Shown: positions 17,159 to 25,551 of the stretch, in pieces
Numbering within the stretch: position 1 is the stretch's first letter
How the letters are laid out: the number at the start of each line of letters is the position of its first letter
DNA from: Streptomyces sp. NRRL F-5727
GTDB lineage: Bacteria; Actinomycetota; Actinomycetes; Streptomycetales; Streptomycetaceae
Direction of reading: 5' to 3'
DNA: 64,000 nucleotides
Assembly: GCF_000719555.1 (NCBI RefSeq)
Contig: NZ_JOGX01000010.1
Span: 62,001 to 126,000 of the forward strand
Made by a program: the position numbers and the translations under genes
The notes under the pieces: model-generated
Told to the model about the DNA's origin: nothing
The model's input: the letters and a program-made list of their open reading frames with translations, nothing else
Databases searched by the model: none

Positions 17159-17180
17159 GTACGCGGACCGTGCCGCGTAC
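17159..17180. promoter_or_regulatory. Inverted repeat in divergent intergenic region
   Basis: GTACGCGG-ACCGTG-CCGCGTAC is a perfect 8-base-arm dyad 74 bases before the hydrolase-ABC start and 129 bases before the small secreted gene. It is a plausible operator for either; no regulator is assigned. Confidence 0.4.
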
Positions 17181-17253
17181 GACTCCAGGAGGCGGCGGAT
17201 CTCCGCCCCGGGGCCGCAGCCCGTCCCCGGCCCGTCCGCCTAGGCTCGGGGGC

Positions 17254-19947
17254 ATGCGACTCCGACTTCCCCGGTGGGCCGCGGTCACCGCCGTCCTCAC
17301 CGTCCTCGCGGGCGCCGGCACCTTCACCGCCGTCGCCCAGGACGAACCCCCGCCCGTGCAGCGCGAGGACCGGGCCCTCGACCTCGACGGGGTGCGGATC
17401 GACACCTCGTACTTCACCGGCGCCGGTACCGGCCGCCGGCCCGCCGTGCTGCTCGCGCACGGCTTCGGCGGCTCCAAGGACGACGTCCGCCCGCAGGCCG
17501 AACGGCTCGCCCGCGACGGCTACGCGGTCCTCACCTGGTCCGCCCGCGGCTTCGGCGCCTCCGGCGGGAAGATCGGCCTCAACGACCCCGAGCACGAGGT
17601 CCGGGACGTCCGGAAGCTCCTCGACTGGCTCGCCGCCCGCCCCGAGGTCCTCCTCGACAAGCCCGGCGACCCGCGCGTCGGCGTCTCCGGCGCCTCCTAC
17701 GGCGGCGCGATCTCCCTCCTGGCCGCCGGACACGACCCCCGCGTCGACGCGATCGCCCCCGAGATCACCTACTGGAACCTGGCCGACGCCCTCTTCCCCC
17801 AGGGCGTCTACAAGAAGCTGTGGTCCGGCATCCTCTTCTCGATGGGCACCGGCCCCGGCGGCGACGCCTGCGGCCGCTTCGCCCCCGAGATCTGCGCCCT
17901 CAAGGAGCGCGTCGCCGTCTCCGGCCGGCCCGACGCCGCCGCCCGCGCCCTCCTGGAGGCCCGCAGCCCCTCCGCCGTCGGCGACCGCATCAAGGTCCCC
18001 ACCCTCATCGTCCAGGGCCAGACCGACTCCCTCTTCACCCTCGACCAGTCCGACGCCATGGCCCGCGCCGTCGCCGCCAACGGCGCCCCCGTCGCCGTCG
18101 ACTGGGCCGCCGGCGGACACGACGGCGGCGACCGCGAGACCGGCCGCGTCGAGGACCGCGTCGGCGCCTGGTTCGACCGCTGGCTGAAGCGGGACGCCTC
18201 CGTCGACACCGGCCCCGCCTTCCGGGTCAGCCGCACCGGCGGCGTCGACTCCACCGACGGCCGCGCCACCCTCCGCGCCGCCACCGCCGACCGCTACCCG
18301 GGCCTGCGCGCGGGCACCCGCGAGCTCGCCCTGGCCGGACCGTCGCAGCGCTTCACCAACCCGGCCGGCGGCGCCCCGCCCGCCGTCTCGGCCGTCCCCG
18401 GCCTCGGCGGCGGCCTCTCCGGCCTCTCCTCCTCCCTCGGCGTCGGCATCGCCCTCGACTTCCCCGGCCAGCACGCCCGCTTCGACGCGGCCCCGCAGAC
18501 CGCGCCGCTCCGCGTCACCGGCACCCCGACCGTCCGCGTCAGGGTCACCTCCACCGCCGCCGACGGCTCCGCCGTCCTCTTCGCCAAGGTGTACGACGTC
18601 GGGCCCGACGGACGGCAGCAGGTGCTGCCCGCCCAGCTGGTCACCCCGGTCCGCGTCGACGACGCCGCCGAGGGCCGCCCGGTCACCCTCACCCTGCCCG
18701 CGATCGACCACGAGGTGGAGGCCGGCCACCGGCTGCGGCTGGTCGTCTCGGCCACCGACCTCGGCTACGCCTCCCCGGTCACCACCGCCGGCTACACCGT
18801 CGCCGTCGAGGGCCCCCTCACCGTGCCCACCGCGCCCGCCGTCACCACCCAGGCCGCCGCCCTGCCCTGGTGGGTGTGGGGCCTGCCGCTCGCCGGCCTC
18901 GTCGTCGCCGCGGCCCTCCTGCTGACCGCCCGCCGCCGCACGGCGACCCCGGCCCCGGACCCGGAACTCGCCTCCGTGCCCCTCCAGATCACCGGCCTGT
19001 CGAAGAAGTACAAGGGCGGCGAACGGTACTCGGTCCGCGAGCTCTCCTTCCGGGTCGAACAGGGCCAGGTCCTCGGCCTCCTCGGCCCCAACGGGGCCGG
19101 GAAGACCACCACCCTGCGCATGCTGATGGGTCTGATCACCCCCGACGAGGGCGAGATCCGCGTCTTCGGCCAGGCCATCCGCCCCGGCGCCCCGGTCCTC
19201 TCCCGGGTCGGCTCCTTCGTCGAGGGCGCCGGCTTCCTGCCGCACCTCACCGGCCGGGAGAACCTGGAGCTGTACTGGAAGGCCACCGGCCGCCCCGCCG
19301 AGGACGCCCACCTGGACGAGGCCCTGCGCATCGCCAACCTGGGCGGCGCCCTCGAACGCGCCGTCCGCACCTACTCGCAGGGCATGCGGCAGCGCCTCGC
19401 CATCGCCCAGGCCATGCTCGGCCTGCCCGACCTCCTCATCCTCGACGAACCCACCAACGGCCTCGACCCGCCGCAGATCCGCGAGATGCGGGAGGTGATG
19501 ATCCGGTACGCCGCCGGCGGCCGTACCGTCATCGTCTCCAGCCACCTCCTCGCGGAGGTCGAGCAGTCCTGCACCCACCTCGTCGTCATGGACCGCGGAC
19601 AGCTCGTCCAGGCCGGCCCGGTCGCCGAGATCACCGGCGCCGGCGACTCCCTCCTGGTCTCCCTGGGCGCCCCCGTGTCCGACGCGCTCGTCGAGAAGAT
19701 CGCCGCCCTGCCCGGCGTCGGTTCGGCGGTCCGCGCCGACGGCGGCCTCCTGGTCCGCCTCGACAGCCGCGACGGCACCACCGACGACACCCCCGACGGC
19801 GTCCCCGTCGGCACGGCCGCCGACACGGCCGCCGGCACGACCGCGCTGATCGGCGAACTCGTCCGCCTGGACGTCCCGCTGACCGGCGTCGGGCCGCACC
19901 GCCGCCTGGAGGACGCCTTCCTCACCCTGATCGGAGGATCCGCATGA
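17254..19947 (+). CDS. Fusion of exported-type alpha/beta hydrolase and ABC transporter ATPase
   Basis: An 897-residue two-part protein. Residues 1-29 resemble a signal/anchor segment. Residues ~40-330 are an X-Pro dipeptidyl-peptidase/CocE-like alpha/beta hydrolase with nucleophile Ser148 in GASYGG and AAGGHDGG near the end. A beta-sandwich C-terminal domain (~390-525) follows, then a membrane helix WWVWGLPLAGLVVAAALLL (~539-557). Residues ~575-897 are a complete ABC ATPase: Walker A GPNGAGKTT at 611, signature YSQGMRQRLAIAQ near 707, Walker B LLILDEP near 728-734. It overlaps the downstream permease gene by ATGA. The hydrolase half would lie outside and the ATPase inside the membrane. Confidence 0.88.
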   Translation: MRLRLPRWAAVTAVLTVLAGAGTFTAVAQDEPPPVQREDRALDLDGVRIDTSYFTGAGTGRRPAVLLAHGFGGSKDDVRPQAERLARDGYAVLTWSARGFGASGGKIGLNDPEHEVRDVRKLLDWLAARPEVLLDKPGDPRVGVSGASYGGAISLLAAGHDPRVDAIAPEITYWNLADALFPQGVYKKLWSGILFSMGTGPGGDACGRFAPEICALKERVAVSGRPDAAARALLEARSPSAVGDRIKVPTLIVQGQTDSLFTLDQSDAMARAVAANGAPVAVDWAAGGHDGGDRETGRVEDRVGAWFDRWLKRDASVDTGPAFRVSRTGGVDSTDGRATLRAATADRYPGLRAGTRELALAGPSQRFTNPAGGAPPAVSAVPGLGGGLSGLSSSLGVGIALDFPGQHARFDAAPQTAPLRVTGTPTVRVRVTSTAADGSAVLFAKVYDVGPDGRQQVLPAQLVTPVRVDDAAEGRPVTLTLPAIDHEVEAGHRLRLVVSATDLGYASPVTTAGYTVAVEGPLTVPTAPAVTTQAAALPWWVWGLPLAGLVVAAALLLTARRRTATPAPDPELASVPLQITGLSKKYKGGERYSVRELSFRVEQGQVLGLLGPNGAGKTTTLRMLMGLITPDEGEIRVFGQAIRPGAPVLSRVGSFVEGAGFLPHLTGRENLELYWKATGRPAEDAHLDEALRIANLGGALERAVRTYSQGMRQRLAIAQAMLGLPDLLILDEPTNGLDPPQIREMREVMIRYAAGGRTVIVSSHLLAEVEQSCTHLVVMDRGQLVQAGPVAEITGAGDSLLVSLGAPVSDALVEKIAALPGVGSAVRADGGLLVRLDSRDGTTDDTPDGVPVGTAADTAAGTTALIGELVRLDVPLTGVGPHRRLEDAFLTLIGGSA

Positions 19948-20819
19948 CCGCGACGGCCACCGGCCCCGGCCCCGAGGCCCTCGCCCCCGGCTACCGCCCC
20001 GGGCGCACCCTGCCGCTGCGCGTCGAGGCCCTGCGCCAGTGGAAGCGCCGCCGCACCCTGGTGATGGCCGGGGTGCTCGCCGCCCTGCCCTTCGTGCTGA
20101 TCGTCGCCTTCGCCATCGGCGGCCCCGACGCCGACGACCGCGGCGGCCGGATCACCCTCATCGACACGGCGACCGCCTCGGGCGCCAACTTCGCGGCGAC
20201 CTGCCTGTTCGTCTCGGCCGGTTTCCTCCTCGTCATCCCCGTGGCGCTCTTCTGCGGCGACACCGTCGCCTCCGAGGCCGGCTGGTCCTCGCTCCGCTAT
20301 CTGCTGGCCGCGCCCGTGCCGCGCTCCCGGCTGCTCGCCGCCAAGCTGACGGTCGCGCTCGGCTACAGCGCCGCGGCGCTCTTCCTCCTTCCGCTGCTGG
20401 CCCTCGGCGCCGGCACGGTCGCCTATGGCTGGGGCCCGCTCCAGCTGCCCACCGGCGGCTCGCTCCCGGCGGGGGAGTCCGTCCTCCGGCTGCTCATCGC
20501 CACCTCCTTCGTCCTCGTCTCCCAACTGGTCACCGCGGGGCTCGCCTTCTGGCTGTCGACCCGCACCGACGCCCCGCTCGGCGCGGTCGGCGGCGCCGTC
20601 GGCCTGACCATCGTCGGCAACGTCCTGGACGCGATCACGGCCCTCGGCGACTGGCGCGACTTCCTGCCCGCGCACTGGCAGTTCGCCTGGATCGACGCGC
20701 TCCAGCCCCGCCTGGAGTGGGGCGGGATGGCGCAGGGCGCGGCGGTCTCCGTCACCTACGCCCTGGTCCTCTTCGCGCTCGCCTTCCGCGGCTTCGCCCG
20801 CAAGGACATCGTGTCCTGA
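19944..20819 (+). CDS. ABC transporter permease (ABC-2 type)
   Basis: A 291-residue membrane protein with about six helices: a basic N-terminus (RVEALRQWKRRRTLVMAGVLAALPFVLIVAF), then segments including FAATCLFVSAGFLLVIPVALFCGDTVASEAGWSSLRYLLAAPVPRSRLL, which is characteristic of ABC-2 permeases. Translationally coupled to the fusion ATPase, with which it should form one transporter. Substrate unknown. Confidence 0.85.
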   Translation: MTATATGPGPEALAPGYRPGRTLPLRVEALRQWKRRRTLVMAGVLAALPFVLIVAFAIGGPDADDRGGRITLIDTATASGANFAATCLFVSAGFLLVIPVALFCGDTVASEAGWSSLRYLLAAPVPRSRLLAAKLTVALGYSAAALFLLPLLALGAGTVAYGWGPLQLPTGGSLPAGESVLRLLIATSFVLVSQLVTAGLAFWLSTRTDAPLGAVGGAVGLTIVGNVLDAITALGDWRDFLPAHWQFAWIDALQPRLEWGGMAQGAAVSVTYALVLFALAFRGFARKDIVS

Positions 20820-20838
20820 GACGGGACCCCGGCCGGTC

Positions 20839-21591
20839 TCACAACCACCCCCTCCGAGCCGCTTCCGCGCCCGCGCGGAAGCGGCTCGTCGTCCCCAGGG
20901 CCGCCATCAGCTCGCCCACCCGCCGGCTGTACGTCCGCGCCGACATGCCGAGCCGGGCCGCGGCCGTCTCGTCCGTCAGCCCCGACAGCAGCGCCTCCAG
21001 GACCGGCCGCAGCTGTTCCGGCGGCCCGCCCGGAGGCCGCGGCGGCGGGAGGTGGCTCAGCTCCTCGGCCATCGTCCAGCAGGCGTGATGGGCCCGTACC
21101 AGGGCCTGCACCACCACCGGGTCCCGGATGAGCAGCAGCCCGTTGTAGAGCAGCTCCAGATCGAGCGGGACCGCCGCGACCGTCCGGTCCACCACGATCA
21201 GCTTGAACGGGATCGCGTCGGCGAACCGCGCCCGCCCCGGTATCGGCGGCCCGTCCTCCAGCCGGGGCAGCGCGTGCCGGGGCACGATCCTCCGCACCTC
21301 CCCGGCCCGCTCCGCCGCCGCGCGCATGCACGCTCCCGCCAGCTCCAGGAACGGCTCGGGGATCGCGCGGTCCGCCGAGGCCACCGGATCGTCGAAGGTC
21401 AGCAGCTCGTGCCGGGTCGAGGCGGCCAGCCCGGCGAGCGCCGCGCTGATGCGCCGCGCCCCCCGGACCGGGCGCCCCGCCGGCCGCTGTCCCTCGGTCG
21501 CGGCCCGGTTCATCGCCGAACGGGCGAGCACCACGGAGCCCGCGCTCTCTGCCACCGCTGACCACCCCCGCCCGATCGATGTCCACTCCAT
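20839..21591 (-). CDS. LuxR-type helix-turn-helix regulator
   Basis: A ~250-residue protein with a C-terminal HTH (LTDETAAARLGMSARTYSRRVGELMAALGTTSRFRAG, roughly the last 50 residues) of the LuxR/GerE kind and an N-terminal region like that of many Streptomyces regulators whose first domain resembles phospholipase D-like sensors. The start is uncertain: ATG 21591 is used, but no strong ribosome site is near, and GTG codons follow about 12-20 residues later. Convergent with the ABC permease; the shared hairpin 20855-20888 covers its last codons. Confidence 0.75.
   Translation of the reverse strand: MEWTSIGRGWSAVAESAGSVVLARSAMNRAATEGQRPAGRPVRGARRISAALAGLAASTRHELLTFDDPVASADRAIPEPFLELAGACMRAAAERAGEVRRIVPRHALPRLEDGPPIPGRARFADAIPFKLIVVDRTVAAVPLDLELLYNGLLLIRDPVVVQALVRAHHACWTMAEELSHLPPPRPPGGPPEQLRPVLEALLSGLTDETAAARLGMSARTYSRRVGELMAALGTTSRFRAGAEAARRGWL
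20855..20888. terminator. Terminator hairpin for the ABC permease gene
   Basis: CGAGCCGCTTCCGCGC (20855-20870) pairs with GCGCGGAAGCGGCTCG (20873-20888), a near-perfect palindrome located inside the last codons of the convergent regulator gene. Confidence 0.75.
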
Positions 21592-21845
21592 GTACGCATG
21601 TGACTCCGCACGGTGACAAGCCCTGTGGACAAACCTGGCGTCTCCATGCCATGACCCCCCTATCCGGCCCACTCTTCCCTTCCCCGTCCGCGTCCCGTTG
21701 CCACATCGAGATCCATCCGCAACTCCTTCGCGGGGTCCGCGCGCGCCTCCCGTTCGTCACAGTCGCAGGAGCCGGGCGCGGCTCCCGCCGCCCCGGCGGA
21801 TTCCCGCGCCCGGCACAAGGTCCGTACCGAAACGGGGAGTTGTCC

Positions 21846-23447
21846 ATGAACCGTGCTCACAGGAGAACCGGCGTCCTCGCCGCGGCGCTCGCCGCCGGGC
21901 TCCTCCTCGGCGGCTGCGCCGGCGGGGCGAAAGACGCGAGCGGCGACCACCGGAAGGCGGCCCCCGACGGCGGCCGCACCGCCGCGCCCGCCCCCTCGGC
22001 CGCCGCCCCCTCCGCCCCCGCCGACGGACGGCAGGCCGACGGGAGCGCCACCCGCGGCCCCGAGGGCGAGCAGCGGGCGCCCAGCCCCGCCCCCGACTAC
22101 CTCTCCACCTTCGCCCTGGACGTCGACACCGCCTCGTACGGCTACGTCCGCCGCGCGCTCGCCGACGGCCGGCTGCCCGACCCGTCCACCGTGCGGCCCG
22201 AGGAGTTCGTCAACAGCTTCCGCCCCGACTACCCGCGCCCGGCCGACGACGGCTTCAGCGTCACCGTCGACGGCGCCGACACCGGCGCCGAGGGCTGGTC
22301 GCTGGTCCGGGTCGGCCTCGCCACCCGGGCCGCGGACCGCGAGGGCGAACGCCCGCCCGCCGCGCTCACCTTCGTCGTCGACGTCTCCGGCTCGATGGGC
22401 GAGCCCGGCCGCCTCGGCCTCGTCCAGCACTCCCTGCGGCTCGCCGCCGACGAGCTCCGCGACGACGACTCGGTCGCCCTGGTCGCCTTCAGCGACGAGG
22501 CCGAGACCCTTCTGCCGATGACCCGGCTCGGCGAGGCCCGCCACCGTCTCCGCGAGGCCGTCGACTCGCTCGCCGTCCGCTCCTCCACCAACCTGGAGGC
22601 GGGTCTGCGCACCGGCTACGACGTGGCGTCCGAGGGGCGCCGCGAGGGCGCCACCAACCGGGTCGTGCTGCTCTCCGACGCCCTCGCCAACTCCGGCGAG
22701 ACATCGGCCGACGCCCTCCTCGCCCGCGTCGACGAACAGCGCAGGGAGCATGGCATCACCCTCTTCGGGGTGGGCGTCGGCAGCGACTACGGCGACGCGC
22801 TGATGGAGCGGCTCGCCGACCGGGGCGACGGCCAGACCGCGTACGTCTCCACCCAGGAGCAGGCCCGCAAGGTCTTCGTCGACCAGCTGCCCGCCCAGGT
22901 CGAGCTGCGCGCCCGGGACGCCAAGGCGCAGGTCGCCTTCGACCGGGCGACCGTGGAGCGGTTCCGGCTGATCGGCTACGAGAACCGCGAGGTCGCCGAC
23001 GAGGACTTCCGGGACGACCGGACCGACGGCGGCGAGGTCGGCGCCGGCCACACCGTGACCGCCCTGTACGTGGTGAAGACCCGGCCCGGCGCGAGCGGCC
23101 GGATCGCCACCGCCACCGTCCGCTGGCTGGACCCCGACTCCCGCTCCCCGCGGGAGCGTTCGGGCACCGTCGAGGCCGCCGCGCTGCGCGCCGGGCTCTG
23201 GGGCCCCGGCCACGACAGCCTGCAACTCTCCGCGATCTCCGCCTACTTCGCGGAGCAGCTGCGCGGCGGCTCGCTGCCCGGGGCCCCGCGCCTCGGTGAA
23301 CTGGCCGCGCACGCGGACGGCATCCGGGACCGGTCGGGCTCGGCGGTGGTGGGGGAGCTGGCCGAGGCGGTGCGCCAGGCGGACCGGCTGATCGGCGAAC
23401 GTCCTTCGGAGGAAGGGGAGTTCCGGTCCTCGGACCCGTACGCCTGA
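21846..23447 (+). CDS. Von Willebrand factor type A domain lipoprotein (YfbK-like)
   Basis: A 533-residue lipoprotein: the signal peptide ends LLLGGC, the lipobox Cys being about residue 24. A Pro/Ala-rich linker follows, then a VWA N-terminal segment (STFALDVDTASYGYVRRAL), the VWA domain with MIDAS motif DVSGSMG (~residue 180) and a C-terminal DUF3520-type region. VWA domains bind divalent metal and protein ligands on the cell surface. The partner is unknown. ATG 21846 follows GGGGAG at suitable distance. Confidence 0.88.
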   Translation: MNRAHRRTGVLAAALAAGLLLGGCAGGAKDASGDHRKAAPDGGRTAAPAPSAAAPSAPADGRQADGSATRGPEGEQRAPSPAPDYLSTFALDVDTASYGYVRRALADGRLPDPSTVRPEEFVNSFRPDYPRPADDGFSVTVDGADTGAEGWSLVRVGLATRAADREGERPPAALTFVVDVSGSMGEPGRLGLVQHSLRLAADELRDDDSVALVAFSDEAETLLPMTRLGEARHRLREAVDSLAVRSSTNLEAGLRTGYDVASEGRREGATNRVVLLSDALANSGETSADALLARVDEQRREHGITLFGVGVGSDYGDALMERLADRGDGQTAYVSTQEQARKVFVDQLPAQVELRARDAKAQVAFDRATVERFRLIGYENREVADEDFRDDRTDGGEVGAGHTVTALYVVKTRPGASGRIATATVRWLDPDSRSPRERSGTVEAAALRAGLWGPGHDSLQLSAISAYFAEQLRGGSLPGAPRLGELAAHADGIRDRSGSAVVGELAEAVRQADRLIGERPSEEGEFRSSDPYA

Positions 23448-23533
23448 GCGTCGGGGCGGCTCCTCACGCGCGCGTGGGCGAGCCGCCCGGAGGGGAACGG
23501 GCGGCTCCGCCCGAGGGGCGGCATCATGAGCCC

Positions 23534-24001
23534 ATGGCCACCCTGCTGCTCGCCCTCGCCGTCGGAAGCACCGGCCTCTACGCCGGATTCATGCTCATCT
23601 TCCTCACCGGGATCATGCCCGCCCTGGCCCGCCTCACGGACGCCGCGTTCGTCACCGCGATGCGCCGGGTGAACGAGGCGGTGCCCCGGGCCGTCTTCCT
23701 GGCCGTCTTCGCCGGGGTCGCGGTGCTGCCCCTCGCCGCCTATCTCGTCCCGGTGGACGGCCGGACCGGTACGCAGCGCTGGCTGGTCCTGGCCGGCTTC
23801 GTCTGCGCGGTCCTCAACCACCTGGTCACCGTCGTCGGCAACGTCCCCCTCAACACCGCGCTCGCCGCAGCCGAGGGGCCCGACGAGGACCCGGCCGCGT
23901 CCCGCGCCGCCTTCGAACCGCGCTGGAACGCCTTCCACCGGGTGCGCACGGCCCTGATCGTCGTGGCCTTCGGCCTGCTCACGGCCGCCGCCGTCGGCTG
24001 A
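23534..24001 (+). CDS. DUF1772 membrane protein
   Basis: A 155-residue protein with four hydrophobic helices and the DUF1772 pattern: FMLIFLTGIMPAL, then NVPLNTAL and FEPRWNAFHRVRTAL. The family includes anthrone oxygenase-like proteins, but most members are uncharacterised membrane proteins. ATG 23534 is preferred over an upstream in-frame start that would add a non-hydrophobic tail. Confidence 0.8.
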   Translation: MATLLLALAVGSTGLYAGFMLIFLTGIMPALARLTDAAFVTAMRRVNEAVPRAVFLAVFAGVAVLPLAAYLVPVDGRTGTQRWLVLAGFVCAVLNHLVTVVGNVPLNTALAAAEGPDEDPAASRAAFEPRWNAFHRVRTALIVVAFGLLTAAAVG

Positions 24002-24305
24002 GCCGGAGGAGGCACCGGCCCGGCGGAGGGGAAACCGACCGCCGGGTCCGCTTGCCCTCCCGGATGGCGCGATCTCGTCCAAGATCGCCTTCCGCGCATC
24101 CACAGGGACCCTTCAAAACCAAACTACCGAGTCCGAAAGCTGCCTCTGACACGCATCGACTTTCAGCCCCTGGCGGGAAGGTGGCGTCCTTATATCCCGG
24201 CAAAGAGGGTGAATCACCCCGATTTCAGGGACCCGGATTCCATACCTTCCGGTTTCTTATTGACATGACCGGGGGGGTCTTTTTTTAATCAACCCGAGGA
24301 TCCGC
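24002..24305. other. Relatively AT-rich intergenic region before the SARP gene
   Basis: About 300 bases with no gene. It is notably richer in A and T than its surroundings, especially 24105-24290, and carries a consensus-like promoter close to the SARP start. A short GACC-GGGGG-GGTC stem followed by seven T (24267-24286) overlaps the promoter spacer. Confidence 0.5.
24260..24289 (+). promoter_or_regulatory. Putative promoter of the SARP gene
   Basis: TTGACA (24260-24265) is followed at 18 bases by TTTAAT (24284-24289), 17 bases before the GTG start. A GAGG ribosome site lies at 24296-24299, so the leader would be very short. Confidence 0.45.
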
Positions 24306-25394
24306 GTGCGCAGACACCGAGGGGGCATAGTGGACGTCCACATCCTGGGGGGACTGTCGGTCCGTGAGGGCGGGGTATCGATCACCCCGACCGCCGCCGC
24401 GCCACGCCAGGTGCTGGCCCTGCTCACCGCCTTCGCCGGGCAGGTCGTCCCCGTCACCGTCCTCACCGAGGAGCTCTGGCCCTCCGGGGCCCCGCGCGGC
24501 GCGCGTGCCGAACTCGCCGCCCACATAGCCGAGCTGCGCGGGCTCATCGCCCGCGCCCTGCACGCGTCCGAGGGCGGCGACGCGCCGGGCGGCTGGACCG
24601 AGGAGCGCACGGCCGAGGCGGTCCTCGTCTCGCTCCCCGGCGGCTACCGCCTCGACACCGGCGTCGGCGTCCACGACATCGGGCAGTTCGAGCGCGCGGC
24701 CGGCGCAGGCTACCGCGCCATGGACGCCGGCGACCTGACCCGCGCCTCGATGCGGCTCGGCGAGGCCCTCGCCCTCTGGCGCGGCGACCCGTACGCGGGC
24801 GTGGCCGCGGGCCCGTGCCTGCGCCGCGAGATCGAACGGCTGGAGACCGCCCGCCTCAGCGTCCTCGACCAGTGGGTCGAGGCCCAGCTCGGCCTCGGCC
24901 GGCACGAGGAGATCCTCTCCGAACTCCCCGGCCTCGCCGCCCGCTACGCCACCAACGAACCGCTCCACGCCCACCTCATGGTCGCCCTGCTCCGCTGCGG
25001 CCGCCACGAGGAGGCCCTCGCCGTCTACGAGCGGCTGCGCACGGTCCTCCACCGGGAGACCGGCATGGAGCCCTCCGCGCGGCTCCGCCGCCTCCAGCAC
25101 TCGGTCCTCGCCGTCCGCCACACGCGCGTGGGCGCCGGAACCGGCGGCCCGACCCCTCGCGCCGAGGTCCGCGCCGCCGACGTCTTCGGCCCCGGACGCG
25201 CGCCCGCCGCCGTGTCCACCGTGACCACCGCAGTGGCCACCGCGCCCGCCGTCGCGGCCGCCGTCACGGCCACCGCGCGCGCCGAGGGGACACCGCCGGT
25301 CATCTGGTACGGTCCGGCCGTCCCTCGCGTCCCCGTCCAGCCCCAGACCGGCCGTGCCGAGGCCGCCATCAAGGGTGTGGCGATCGCCGTCTGA
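24306..25394 (+). CDS. SARP/AfsR-type regulator with BTAD domain
   Basis: A 362-residue protein. The N-terminus (~10-100) resembles the OmpR-like winged helix of SARPs (VDVHILGGLSVREGG...VLTEELWP). Residues ~115-265 are the bacterial transcriptional activator domain (GYRLDTGVGVHDIGQFERAAGAGYRAMDAGD through ETGMEPSARLRRLQHSVL). The last ~85 residues are Ala/Thr-rich and probably disordered. There is no ATPase domain. GTG 24306 has GAGG upstream; GTG 24330 is an alternative giving VDVHILGG. Groups with the next two genes as a regulatory cluster. Confidence 0.8.
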   Translation: MRRHRGGIVDVHILGGLSVREGGVSITPTAAAPRQVLALLTAFAGQVVPVTVLTEELWPSGAPRGARAELAAHIAELRGLIARALHASEGGDAPGGWTEERTAEAVLVSLPGGYRLDTGVGVHDIGQFERAAGAGYRAMDAGDLTRASMRLGEALALWRGDPYAGVAAGPCLRREIERLETARLSVLDQWVEAQLGLGRHEEILSELPGLAARYATNEPLHAHLMVALLRCGRHEEALAVYERLRTVLHRETGMEPSARLRRLQHSVLAVRHTRVGAGTGGPTPRAEVRAADVFGPGRAPAAVSTVTTAVATAPAVAAAVTATARAEGTPPVIWYGPAVPRVPVQPQTGRAEAAIKGVAIAV

Positions 25395-25551
25395 CGGCGC
25401 CTCGCCTCCGCCCTCGGAGGGAATCGGGACCGCGGGGAACGAAGTGCCGCACGTCACCGTTGACCCACTCCCGGGGCCGAATTAGTTTCGGCCGCCAGGA
25501 CGGGTTTCCGCCGAGGTGCCCGATTTAAGCTCGACGACGGGGGTGGGGGCC

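Noticed and set aside
24267..24286. Intrinsic terminator GACC-G5-GGTC with T7 before the SARP gene
   Set aside because: The stem is only four base pairs and overlaps the promoter spacer, so a terminator call is not supported.
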